From Clavibacter sepedonicus (lineage in GTDB: Bacteria; Actinomycetota; Actinomycetes; Actinomycetales; Microbacteriaceae): a stretch of 64,000 nt of DNA. This document shows, piece after piece, positions 1 to 10,189 of the stretch (positions within the stretch are counted from its first letter, which is position 1; each line of letters starts with the position of its first letter). Below the pieces are notes generated by a model. It was given only the letters and a program-made list of their open reading frames with translations, was not told the DNA's origin and made no database searches. Both the position numbers and the translations under genes were made by a program. The stretch spans positions 1,984,001-2,048,000 of the forward strand of contig NC_010407.1 of NCBI RefSeq assembly GCF_000069225.1, in the 5' to 3' direction.

Positions 1-3000
1 AGATCGCCCGACCCTTGGCCGAACGTGCCTTGATCTTTGTATAACCTTTCTCCTTTGCGACTTCAGCCGCTTCTTTGTCTGTTACCGCGTGCCCCTTGCC
101 AGCATTAGGATTCTTCGGCTTACTGAACGTCTGGCGTATCCAGGGAAATGCGGTCGTCTTGATCCAAGAGCCGATCTGCTGCCCTATCTACCACGCGCCC
201 AGGACTATGGCGGTAGCGAGGACCGCAAGACCGAGGGCAACGACGAGGAGGACAGCGAGGGGGATCAAGAACGCGAATTGCCCGGTCAGGTCGAACGAGT
301 TGACCGGATCGTTCGGATACGCGTAGTCGTCATCCGTCCCACCCAGCACCGGATCCACCTGCAGGAACCGACCCAGCGCCGCGACGTACTGCCTCGCACC
401 CATCTCGATGGTCGCGATGCCACCCAGGTGCTCCGACAGCTTCTGGTGCTGACCCAGCCACCCGTAGTCCGCGTTCCCCTGCTGCGTGTCCAGACCCGAC
501 TGGTTCGCCGCCACCGTGCCCAGCGCACCCGTCTTCGGATCCTCGACCTGACCGAACGGGTCGTACACCGCGAGCCCCGGCGCACGCGTCCCGGCCTGAT
601 CCGCCGTGACGAGGATGTCACCGTGGATGCCCGGGTACGACCACACGGCCGACCCGTTGCGGAACTCCGCCGTCACCCCACCCGGCAGCGGCAGATCCCA
701 CTCGGTCGCCGTGCTCGAGACGTCGAGCACGAAGTCCGGCGCATCGCCGCTCCCCGTGAAGCCGTAGCGCGTGACCGTCGTCACGCCCGCCGCGGTCACC
801 TCCGTCCGCTGCACGATCCGGTCGGTCGCGTCGCGCATGTAGGAGACCGACGCACCGTCGGCCAGCTTGGTGGCCGTGTGCCGGTCCCCGCCGTCGTACG
901 ACAGGGTCTCGTCGGCGAGCTGCACCGTGTTGCCGTGCGCGTCGTAGACGAGCTGCGCCGCGCTCAGCGAGCGGTTCACCGGTGATGCGTCCGCCGGGGC
1001 GTTCGTCACCGTGGTGCCCAGGAGCCGGTCCGCGCCATCGTAGCAGGACGCCACCGTGGTGGGCGTCCCGCCGTCGAGCACGTCGGACGAGGCCGTCCGG
1101 TTGCCGTTCCGACCGGCCGCCGCGACCGCGCCGGCCTGGGTGCACGCCGAGGATCCGGCGAGCGCATCGAACCCGTAGGTCAGACGGTGGTGCGGGATCA
1201 CCGCGGTAACGAGTCGCCCGGCGGCGTCGTACGAGTACGTCGAGACGTTGCTCGTCGTGCCGTCGCTCGTGGTGTCCTGGAGCACGTCGCCCGCCTGCGA
1301 GCGGATGACCCGATCGGTGACGGCGGTCTGCTTCCCGGGGAACGACCAGCCGATCCCGGTCACCGCGCCTGCGCCGTTCCGCGTGATCTCGGAGAGCGAC
1401 GAGTCGTTGCCGGCGCCGTTCGCACCCGACGGGTAGGAGATGCCCGTGAGCTCGCCCTTCGCGTACGTGGGATCGGCGATGACCTTGCCGTCCACGCGCA
1501 TCACGTCGACCCGGGAGTCGATGTCGTACTCGTAGGAGGTGGTGTGCGCGGTGCCGGAGGGCGGCGTCGCGACCGTCGAGGTGACCCGGCCCGCCGCGTC
1601 GTACGACATGGTCGTGACCGTGCCCCAGACGTCGGTGTACTTGACAGCCTGCCCGAGGAGGTTCGCGACCGTCGTGACGGTGCCACCACTCGTGGATCCG
1701 GTGACAGATCCGTCCGAGACCGCTCCGGTGAGCGGATCCCCGCCGACCGCGTAGTCCGTCTTCTCCGTGCGCGCCGCGACCGACCCGAAGGCGGCCGTGG
1801 TGCTCGAGGTGGCGCGCCCGCGGGCGTCGTAGCTCGTGCACGACCAGTCGGCGTCGCCGGAGCGTTTGGATCCGATCGCGCGCCCCATCACGTCGTAGAC
1901 GAACGAGGTGACGATGGCGTCGCCCGATGCGGGCTTCGCTCCGGTGGTGGTCTTCGTCCCCCCGTACTGCGGCGTGGAGGCGTCGACGCCGCAGACCTTG
2001 CCGCTCGCGCCCCACGCGGAGGCGATGGTCTCCGTCGCGCCGTAGTACGCGCTCGTGGTCGCCACGTTCGCCTGTGCGGGGAGCGTGCGGGTGAGGCCGC
2101 GAAGGTACCCGGTGCCGCGCGCCTCGTGCGTGCCGGAGTGCGTGAGGGCCAGGCCCTTGGGATCCACCACCGACGCGGTCGCGATGCCGAGCCACGGCTC
2201 GTCGTACTGCGTGACTGAGGTGGCCGACGAGATCTGCGACGCGCTGATGCCCGCTACTCCCGTCGGAGCCTGGTCGGCGGCCGTCACGCTCGTCTGCAGG
2301 CCGTAGTCAGGCGTGAGCGCGCTGCCCGGCACCACGACCATGGCTCCGCTGCCGATCTGCCACTCCAGCTTGAGCGACGCGGACACCTGGCCCTCGTTGT
2401 ACTGCAGCCGGATGCGCGCGGTCTGGCCCGCGGCGAGGTGCACGGCGTGGTTCGCCCGGATCTCGTTGCCGGGGTTCGCGCCCCACGCGTCGATCAGCGG
2501 GATGTCGTCGATGAACAGCTGCGTGCCGTCGTCCGCCTTGGTGGCGAAGGTGTAGTCGCCATCCTGCGGAGCCGTGACGAGACCCGTGAGCCGCAGCGAG
2601 AAGCCGTCCGACGGGAAGCCGTCGCCGGCCGCGGGCGGGCTGCCGTTCCCCCAGTCCTGATCCACGCTGCCGTCGGCGTTGCCGACGCCCAGCCCGTAGG
2701 CGCGCGGCGCTCCCGCGAGCCGGCCGTTGTCGTACCAGACGGCGTCGAGCCCGTGCAGACCGCTGTCGTACCCGGTCGACGAGTGCGCCGTCGTCGCGGC
2801 GCAGGCCGCCGTGGGCACGCGGTCGGAGCCGAAGCACGACGCGGGCGCCGGGCCGTAGGAGTCCGTCGGCCGGTCCTGCGCGTCGTAGAGCGTGGTGGAC
2901 TTCCGACCCTGCGCGTCGACGGACGCGAGCGGCAGGTCCTTCTGGTTCCACTCGGAGGAGGCGGTGAGCCCCGACGGCCCGGTGATGCTCGTCTGCCGCC

Positions 3001-6000
3001 AGGCGTCGTCGTACGTCACGGTCGACGCGTGCGTGCCCGCGGGCAGGCCGAGCGCCGGCACATCGATCGAGGTCGTGCCGGATCCGTAGACGTACGTCTT
3101 CGTGGGCCGCTTCGCCGCCGTGACGCCGTCGGGCGCCGGGAGCGTGACCGTGGTAGCGCGGCCGGAGGCGTCGTAGGCGATGGTGGTGGCGACGTTCGCG
3201 TCGGCGGTGCGTCGGGCATCCGCCGCGAGCCAGTCGTCCGCGAGCGCGTCGCGGACCGCGGTGAGGCGCCCGCCGTCGTAGGCGAGGTCGGTGACCTCGT
3301 CGCCCGGGTCCGTGATGCGCACGAGGTTGCCGTGCGCGTCTCAGGAGAGGCGCGTGGTGTCCGCTGCTCCCGCGACGTGTCCCGGGTAGACGATGCGGCA
3401 GAGCATGTCGGCGGGAGGCGCGGCGAACCCGGCGGCGACCGGGCAGGCGGATCCCGTGGAGTCCGTGTCCTTCGCGTCGAGCCCCAGGGACGGGGCGGTG
3501 TCGCCGGCGTACGCGAAGCGGACCTCGCGGCCGTACGTCTCGGGCGAGGTGCCGAGCGCGGAGAGCGGATCCGAGATGCGGTCGACGAGGCCCGTGCCGG
3601 GTCGACGGGCTGACAGGGGCGTCGCCCGCTTGAGGGCGTCACCCGGTCCCGTGACGCCCTGCACGCGGCCGGACGGATCGAAGGTGGTGATCGTCCCGTC
3701 GTCGCCGGTCACGACGACCTGTCGCGACTGGTCGAGGGAGACGCGGTCGTGCTCTCCCGTCGGCGCCGTGTAGCCGGTGCCGGATCCGTCGCCCGCGGTG
3801 CGCGTGTAGGTGTGCGCGGTGCCGGAGGCGTCGGTGAGGATGACGGCGGAGTCCGTGACCTGGGCGCGCGACCAGTCGCCGGCGTCGCCCTCGAGCGCGG
3901 TGGTCGACGACCACCCGGCCGGGAGCGTGTCGACGGTGCGGGTGAACCAGTCGGCGGGGACCACGTACTGGGCGCCCGTCGGATCCGTGACCCACAGCGA
4001 GACCCCGGCCTCCCCCGCGTGCTCGAAGTAGTCGACCTCGAGCGGCACGGGCTTGCCCTGCGTCAAGGCGGTCGGGGTCGATCCCGTGGTGTCCTGCGCG
4101 ACGTGGTCGTCGCGCCATCCGGAGTACACGGTGGATCCGTCGACCCGGACGCAGCCGCCGTCATCGCGCGTCATGCCGAACGTGTAGGTGCCCGTGGTGG
4201 GCACGTGCAGGAAGCCCGTCCACTTCGCGGAGAAGTCGTCCACGTCCACCCCAGGAGCCGGGGAACCGTCGCCCCAGTCGAAGGAGATCGACGGATCGGT
4301 GCGGGTGGTCGCGAGCGTGCCGGCGTCGGCGTGGCACGCGTCGCCGTCCCCGAGAGGAGCCGCGCCGTCGTAGTAGCGGCCGAGGAGCCCGCCGGAGCCG
4401 GCTTGCATCGAGTTGTAGCTGAAGCCCAGGCCCATGCTGCCGCCCACGGTCTGCACCGTCGGCGACGCGAAGCGCAGCCCGACGTTGCCGTTCGCGAGGT
4501 TCACGCTGACGGGACCCGCGGTGTCCGTCGGGGCGGGCCCGGCGTCGCCGACCCGGCGGTCGACCCGGATCTTGTCCGTCCACGTCACCGGCGGCTCGTC
4601 GTACCCGTCGGACGCGCGCACCGACCAGGTGTAGCGGCCGCCGTCCTGCAGGGAGTTCGCCGGAACGGTCCACGTCGTGCCCGCCTGCCAGCCGGACGTC
4701 GCGACCGCGCCCGTGGTGCCGTCGGCCCCGGAGGCGATCTGGAAGCGGTACCGAACCGGGTCGCCGTCGGGATCCGCGATGGTCGGCGCCGTCAGGGTCG
4801 GCGTGGTCGTGGTGATGACCGAGCCGTCCGCGGGCGCGGACCCCGCCTGCGCCGTCATCGCCGGAGTGTTCGTGGTGAAGCTCCACGTGGAGGAGATGCC
4901 GAGAGTGGAGGTGCCGTGCACCCCGTCGTACCCGTCCTTGACGTAGCCCTTCCAGTGGTACCTGGTGCCGGGCTTCAACGCGCCGAACGGCACCTTCACC
5001 TGCTGCGCGCCCCAGCCCGACTCCCACACCGGGCCCACCTCGGGATCGTCCCCGGCGCTGATGCGGTAGAAGTACTGCAGCCCGGTGCCCTCCGGGTCCG
5101 TCCCCGAGATCGCGAGCGTGGGCATCACGGGACCGCGGGCTCCGTCGGCGGGCGACGGCGCGATGGCCGGGCCCGCGGTGGGCATGTCCTTATAGGTCAC
5201 GACGAGGGCGACCGCGATCGACTTGTACGTGTAGACGCCGGGCCGCTCGTCGCCGCCGATGATGAGGTACGCGCCGCGCGAGCCGTCGCGCACGTACTTG
5301 GCGATCTCGTCGGTGAGCCGGTCGTCCTGCGCGGATCCGTTGTCGGACATCGCGAACTGGCTCAGGCGGTCGCCGACCCCGTTGTAGGAGAACGAGGTGG
5401 CTGCGCTGATGGATCCGCCGAAGAGCGCCTTGGTCCCGCCGTTGTAGTACGAGCCGTCGATGCGGGCGCTGAGGACCTGCTTGCCGAACAGCTGCTCGTA
5501 GTCGAAGTGCTCGACCGTGCGCCAGTACTTGTCGCCGTGGTCCCGCGCGTTGCCGATGCGGACGGTGCCGTCGGTGAGCCGGGTGCCGTCGGACTTGTAC
5601 TCGTGCTGGTCGTTCGACCAGGACGCGACGGACGACGGGTCCACGTGCACCGGGTAGGCGCGCTCGGGGCTCGCGAGCCACGCCGGATCGGGCGCCATCC
5701 GGATGGTCCAGCCGCGTCCGTCGGCGGTCAGCGTCGTGGCGACGGGCGCGTCGGCGGGCTCCTGCACGTCCGGGATCCCGCTCGAGTCGTACATGCGCGG
5801 CGCGGGGATGCCGAAGACGACGGATCCCGCCTTGTCCGTGAAGAGGATGGAGCCGTCGGCGTCCTGCGCCGCGTGCAGACCGGCTGCGCTGACATGCCAG
5901 GTGTACGAGGGCGCGGCCGGCACCGGCGGCGCCGCGAGGATGAGCTCCTCCTTGACCTGACCGGCCGTCACCGCGTAGTGCAGGTCGGTCCGCGGGAACA

Positions 6001-6652
6001 CGTCCCGGTACTGCACCTCGTCGGCGCTGGGCCGCTCGAGCGGGCTGTCCGCGGCGCCGTCGAGCGTGTACTTCAGGACGTGCCCGTCGTGGTGCAGCGT
6101 GAGGACGCCCGCGTCGGACGCGGAGTCGGCGAAGCGCGGGGCGAGCGGGTGGTCGGGGACGACCCCCGCGCCGGACGACCGGACGGTGATGTCCGTGTTG
6201 ACCGGCACCCAGTCGCCCTTCGTGTCCTGCACGTTGAGGGGCGTCTGCGAGAGCACCGCCGACTCGGTGCCGTCGTCGTTCGCGTAGGTGTCCTGGAACT
6301 GCGACTGGGACACGAGCTGGGCCGAGTCCTGCAGCTGGCTCGCCGATGCCGCCCGCCGGGGTCGGGCGACGGCGGAGGCCGAGAGGGAGGAGGGCGAGAC
6401 GGCCGACTCGTCGGCGGCCGGCGCGCTCGGGTCGGCGGGAGCCTGGGCGTACGCGGGAGCGGGGGCGTCGACCGAGCCGCTGGGGATCGTCGGCGTGGCG
6501 ACGTCGACGTCGTCGGACGTGAGCGCGGGCACGGAGGCGACGGGCCGGGTCGGCGTGGTCGCGGCCTCGGCGGGCAGGGCGACGAAGATCTCCGCGACCA
6601 GGGCCAGGGCGACGATGACGGCGGTGGAGGTGAGACGGCGTGCAGGACGCAT
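1..6652 (-). pseudogene. RHS/YD-repeat polymorphic toxin, two in-frame stops, 3' end beyond window
   Basis: Large secreted RHS-type toxin read leftward from ATG 6652 (AAGGGAG ribosome site 8-10 nt upstream). An N-terminal signal peptide (about 31 residues, ending AEA) is followed by a long secreted N-terminal region, a PA14-like domain (about 3930-4400; GLLGRYYDG start), many YD repeats, a second PA14-like domain (about 2300-2730) and the RHS core end (GRFLQVDP, YAYPNDPVNSFDLTGQ, about 285-375). A hydrophobic stretch follows the core. The frame is open from 6652 except for TGA at 3341-3343 and TAG at 188-190, both in the same frame. The context LS*DAHGNLVRITD suggests TGG (Trp) became TGA. 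Without the stops the product exceeds 2,200 residues and runs off the window. Two nonsense changes make it probably inactive, unless they are sequencing errors or are read through. Confidence 0.88.
2..187 (-). other. In-frame toxin-tip remnant beyond the TAG
   Basis: Reading on in the RHS frame past TAG 188-190 gives 62 sense codons to the window edge, with no further stop. The peptide starts IGQQIGSWIKTTAFPW and includes KGHAVTDKEAAEVAKEKGY then TKIKARSAKGRAI. This is the position of the variable toxin tip of RHS proteins. The lysine-rich AAE-AKxxGY-K pattern recalls, from memory, the start of Ntox21-type toxin domains. GC in positions 1-120 is 64/120 (53%), far below the RHS body, as expected for an exchanged tip. 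An immunity gene would lie left of the window. Confidence 0.6.
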
Positions 6653-6721
6653 CCGAGTGCTCCCTTTCGAGCAGACGGATCAGGCACCCGCATCCGCGAC
6701 CGCCGGGCGCTCGCGAAGCTG

Positions 6722-6727
6722 AGAATA
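6722..6727 (-). promoter_or_regulatory. Possible -10 box for the RHS gene
   Basis: The reverse strand reads TATTCT here, in a locally AT-richer stretch (about 6720-6765) roughly 70 nt upstream of the RHS start. No convincing -35 box is visible, so this is only a candidate. Confidence 0.3.
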
Positions 6728-6818
6728 GGGTTGGAGCTGGAAAAGAATCACTTGCATTCCACAGGCACGTCCGGGGTGGACGATCGGCGCCCGCGCCCCC
6801 GTTGCGGGGGCACGCCCC

Positions 6819-7700
6819 TCACTCCCCGAAGATCACCCCCACCGGCTCGCGCTTCTCCGCCTGGAAGCGGTCCTCGGCGCGGCCGAGCGCCCAGTAGGCG
6901 GAGAGCGAGAGGGCGCGGCGGTCGATGCCCCAGCCGTCCTGGAGGACCGCCCGCAGCTCCTTCATCGCCCCGCGCTCGCCGTGCGCGAAGACCTCCACCT
7001 CGCCGTCGGGACGCTCGAGCGCGCGGGCCGCGGCGACGAGGGGCGCGCCCGGCACGGCGTCGGGCGTGCGCGAGCGGTGGATCCAGCGCACGGCGACGCC
7101 CGAGGGGTGCGCGAGCGGGAGCTCGTCGTCCGGGCCGTCGACCTCGAGGAGCGCGACCCCGGTGGCGTCGGCGGGCATGGCGGCGAGCGCCGCGGCGATG
7201 GCGGGCACGGCGGAGTCGTCGCCGAGGAGGACGCGCGCGATCGCGGCGTCCTCGCTCGGCCGGTACATCCCACCGGGGCCGCTCGCCGCGAGCAGGTCGC
7301 CGGGCTGCGCGGACGCCGCCCAGGGGCCCGCGAGCCCCTCGTCCCCGTGCACGACGAAGTCGATCGCGCAGGTGCCGGCGGCCGGATCCGCGTGCCGCAG
7401 CGTGTAGGTCCGCACCGCCGGCAGCGCCTCGGCCGGCCGCGTCTCGCGGAGGGCGGGCAGGTCGTACGGCGGCGTGAGCCCGGATCCCCGCGGCGGCAGC
7501 ATCAGCTTCACATAGGCGTCGGTCGCGGCGAGCCGCTCGGGGGCGGCCCGCTCCAGCAGCGCCCGCATCCCCTCGCCGCCGAGGTGCACGCGCACGAGGT
7601 GCGGGGTGAGTCGCTCGGCGCGGACCACCTCCAGCACGTGCTGCGTCCGCGCGGCGCGGACGGGACGGTCGGGGACGGCGGGTGCGGAGGAGTCGGTCAT
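6819..7700 (-). CDS. Siderophore-interacting protein (FAD-dependent ferric-siderophore reductase family)
   Basis: About 293 residues. The family reduces ferric siderophores in the cytoplasm so that iron is released. The N-terminal half is the FAD-binding beta-barrel (LTPHLVRVHLGG; YTLRHADPA for the flavin-binding stretch) and the C-terminal half is the SIP NAD(P)H-binding domain ending in the family signature SAYWALGRAEDRFQAEKRE. ATG 7700 is chosen because GGAGG lies 10 nt upstream; a longer frame to 7757 has no ribosome site. It stands alone between the RHS gene and lipB, which diverges from it. No siderophore biosynthesis or uptake genes are nearby, so xenosiderophore use is possible but not shown. 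Confidence 0.9.
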   Translation of the reverse strand: MTDSSAPAVPDRPVRAARTQHVLEVVRAERLTPHLVRVHLGGEGMRALLERAAPERLAATDAYVKLMLPPRGSGLTPPYDLPALRETRPAEALPAVRTYTLRHADPAAGTCAIDFVVHGDEGLAGPWAASAQPGDLLAASGPGGMYRPSEDAAIARVLLGDDSAVPAIAAALAAMPADATGVALLEVDGPDDELPLAHPSGVAVRWIHRSRTPDAVPGAPLVAAARALERPDGEVEVFAHGERGAMKELRAVLQDGWGIDRRALSLSAYWALGRAEDRFQAEKREPVGVIFGE

Positions 7701-7782
7701 CGAGGTCGATCCTCCGCCCCGCGCGCCTCCCCCGCAACGCGACCGGGCCGCGCGCACCCTCGCCCGCCGCGGATCGCCCGCC

Positions 7783-7788
7783 TACACT
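7783..7788 (+). promoter_or_regulatory. Leaderless -10 box of lipB
   Basis: TACACT lies 6 nt before the GTG start of lipB, so transcription should begin at or next to the start codon. No Shine-Dalgarno sequence is present. Confidence 0.55.
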
Positions 7789-7794
7789 GACGGC

Positions 7795-8493
7795 GTGGTC
7801 GACATCGTCGTCACGGGGCTAAGCGCCAACTCCGTGCCGTACATCGAGGCCCTCGAGCGTCAGCGTGCCCTGCATGCCGACGTCGTCGCGGGCCGGGCGC
7901 AGGACACCGTCATCCTCCTCGAGCACCCCAGCGTGTACACCGCGGGGCGACGCACGGAGCCGGACGACAGGCCGCGCGATGGCACGCCGGTCATCGACGT
8001 CGACCGCGGCGGACGCATCACCTGGCACGGGCCGGGACAGCTCGTCGGCTACCCGATCGTCCGGCTGCCGGAGCCCCTCGACGTCGTGGCCCATGTGCGC
8101 CGCCTCGAGGACGCGCTCATCGCCCTCCTCGCCGAGCTCGGCATCGCGTCATGCCGCGTCGACGGCCGCTCCGGCGTCTGGATCCGCGGCACCGCCCCCG
8201 ACGGCACGCCCCGCGACGAGAAGGTCGCCGCCATCGGCGTCCGCGTCGCCGAGCGGGTCACGATGCACGGCTTCGCCCTCAACTGCAGCAACGCGCTCGA
8301 CGCCTACGACCGCATCGTCCCGTGCGGGATCCGCGACGCCGGCGTCACCTCCCTGAGCCGCGTCCTCGGCCGCACGGTGACGCCGGCCGACGTCGTCCCC
8401 CTCCTCCGCCCGCACCTCGTGCGCGCCCTCTCGAACGGATCCGCCATGCCCGCAACGCCCGCCCTCCCCTCCGCCGCCGGGGCCCGCGCATGA
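7795..8493 (+). CDS. lipB: Lipoyl(octanoyl) transferase LipB
   Basis: 232 residues. Transfers octanoate from octanoyl-ACP to the lipoyl domains of 2-oxoacid dehydrogenases and the glycine cleavage H protein, the first step of lipoate assembly. Signatures seen: the [18 protein letters not shown] active-site stretch, the catalytic lysine in [10 protein letters not shown], and the nucleophilic cysteine in RIVPCGI. Start GTG 7795 begins VDIVVTGL and follows a -10 box directly, so the mRNA is probably leaderless. The stop overlaps the lipA start (ATGA), indicating translational coupling of the two lipoate genes. Confidence 0.96.
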   Translation: MVDIVVTGLSANSVPYIEALERQRALHADVVAGRAQDTVILLEHPSVYTAGRRTEPDDRPRDGTPVIDVDRGGRITWHGPGQLVGYPIVRLPEPLDVVAHVRRLEDALIALLAELGIASCRVDGRSGVWIRGTAPDGTPRDEKVAAIGVRVAERVTMHGFALNCSNALDAYDRIVPCGIRDAGVTSLSRVLGRTVTPADVVPLLRPHLVRALSNGSAMPATPALPSAAGARA

Positions 8494-9479
8494 GCGCCGC
8501 GCCCGAGGGTCGCCGCATGCTCCGCCTCGAGGTCCGCAACGCCGAGACGCCCATCGAGCGGAAGCCGGAGTGGATCAAGACGAAGGCCCGCATGGGGCCG
8601 GAGTACCAGGCCCTCCAGCAGCTCGTGAAGACCGAGGACCTGCACACCGTCTGCCAGGAGGCGGCGTGCCCCAACATCTACGAGTGCTGGGAGGACCGCG
8701 AGGCCACGTTCCTCATCGGCGGATCCCAGTGCACGCGCCGATGCGACTTCTGCCAGATCGACACCGGCAAGCCCGCCGACTACGACACCGACGAGCCGCG
8801 CCGCGTCGCCGACTCGGTGCGCCGGATGGGGCTCCGCTACGCCACCGTCACGGGTGTGGCGCGCGACGACCTCCCCGACGAGGGCGCGTGGCTGCACGCG
8901 GAGACCGTGCGGCGTATCCACGCGGACAACCCCGGCACGGGCGTCGAGATCCTCGCGACCGACTTCTCCGGGAACCCCGACCTCCTCGCCGAGGTCTTCT
9001 CGTCCCGGCCCGAGGTCTTCGCGCACAACGTCGAGACGGTGCCGCGCATCTTCAAGCGGATCCGGCCGGCATTCCGGTACGAGCGCTCCCTCGACGTGAT
9101 CACGCAGGGGCGCGACGCCGACCTCATCACGAAGTCCAACCTCATCCTCGGCATGGGCGAGACGCGCGAGGAGGTGTCCGAGGCCCTTGCCGACCTGCAC
9201 GACGCGGGCTGCGACATCATCACCGTCACGCAGTACCTGCGGCCGTCGCCGCGGCATCTGCCGGTCGCGCGCTGGGTGCGGCCGGAGGAGTTCGTGGAGA
9301 TCAAGGCGGAAGCCGAGGCCATCGGCTTCCTCGGCGTGCTCGCCGGACCGCTCGTGCGCTCGTCGTACCGCGCCGGCCGGCTGTACGCGCAGTCGATGAG
9401 CGCGAAGGGCCGGGAGCTCCCCGCGAGTCTGGCGCACCTCGCGGATCCGGCGAACGGCTTCGCGCAGGCCGTCGGCTGA
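8490..9479 (+). CDS. lipA: Lipoyl synthase LipA
   Basis: 329 residues. Radical-SAM enzyme that inserts two sulfurs into protein-bound octanoyl groups. The auxiliary iron-sulfur cluster cysteines are in [12 protein letters not shown]. The radical-SAM CxxxCxxC is CTRRCDFC. The C-terminal RSSYR that ligates the auxiliary cluster is present ([14 protein letters not shown]). It starts within the lipB stop (ATGA) and completes the de novo lipoylation pathway with it. All key residues are intact and the length is normal. Confidence 0.97.
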   Translation: MSAAPEGRRMLRLEVRNAETPIERKPEWIKTKARMGPEYQALQQLVKTEDLHTVCQEAACPNIYECWEDREATFLIGGSQCTRRCDFCQIDTGKPADYDTDEPRRVADSVRRMGLRYATVTGVARDDLPDEGAWLHAETVRRIHADNPGTGVEILATDFSGNPDLLAEVFSSRPEVFAHNVETVPRIFKRIRPAFRYERSLDVITQGRDADLITKSNLILGMGETREEVSEALADLHDAGCDIITVTQYLRPSPRHLPVARWVRPEEFVEIKAEAEAIGFLGVLAGPLVRSSYRAGRLYAQSMSAKGRELPASLAHLADPANGFAQAVG

Positions 9480-9607
9480 CGCGTCCCGTCGCTCCCCACC
9501 TCCCGGACCTGTCGGCTCGCTGACGAACGGGCCCCTCCCGGGTCCGCGACCAGGTGCGCGGCCTATCGTCGGGAGGACCGCGCACGTCCCACAGCAAGGA
9601 GCTCGTC

Positions 9608-10189
9608 ATGGCCGCAACGTCCCCGTCCGCAGGATCCGCATTCGGAGACGCCGCCGACGGCGTGTGGCAGGCGATGGAGTCGCTCCGCGCCCGCTTCGAG
9701 AAGCGCGACGGCACAACCGCCGGGCATGACGCCGGTCACGGTGCCGGCCCGCACGATGTGCGCCACGCGGTGCTCGCGCTCCTCGCCGAGGAGCCCATGC
9801 ACGGCTACCGCATCATCCACGAGATCCAGGAGCGCACCGCCGGCGCCTGGACCCCGAACGCCGGATCCGTGTACCCCACGCTCCAGCTCCTCACCGACGA
9901 GGGCCTCATCGCGGCCGAGACCACCGACGGCCGCAAGGTCTACGCGCTGACGGAGTCCGGCCGCGCCACGATCGCCCGCGACGGCATCACCGCGCCGTGG
10001 GCCGACGCGTCCCACGGACACGACGCGCACGACCGCCACGACCGTTCCGCCCTCCCCAAGGCCGGGCTATCGCTCGCCCAGGCCGCGGCCCAGGTGCAGC
10101 GCACGGGCACCCCGGCGCAGGTCGCCGAGGCCGTCACCGAGCTCGACGCGGCCCGCCGCCGCCTCTACGCGATCCTCGCCCGGGAGTGA
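9608..10189 (+). CDS. PadR-family transcriptional regulator
   Basis: 193 residues. A winged-helix DNA-binding domain is visible at about residues 50-125 (VLALLAEEPMHGYRIIHEIQ, then GSVYPTLQLLTDEGLI), the PadR signature. Ahead of it is a Gly/His-rich linker (TTAGHDAGHGAGPHD) and a second His/Asp-rich stretch (DASHGHDAHDRHDR) follows. These might bind metal but could be simple linker. AAGGAG 7 nt before ATG 9608 fixes the start. The last codons overlap the next gene (GTGA), so the two are coupled. Effector and targets cannot be read from sequence. Confidence 0.9.
   Translation: MAATSPSAGSAFGDAADGVWQAMESLRARFEKRDGTTAGHDAGHGAGPHDVRHAVLALLAEEPMHGYRIIHEIQERTAGAWTPNAGSVYPTLQLLTDEGLIAAETTDGRKVYALTESGRATIARDGITAPWADASHGHDAHDRHDRSALPKAGLSLAQAAAQVQRTGTPAQVAEAVTELDAARRRLYAILARE

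Noticed and set aside
2438..7477. Long plus-strand open frames antisense to the RHS gene
   Set aside because: Arg/Gly/Val-rich products without motifs or ribosome sites; the opposite strand carries clear domains. Typical third-position GC shadow.
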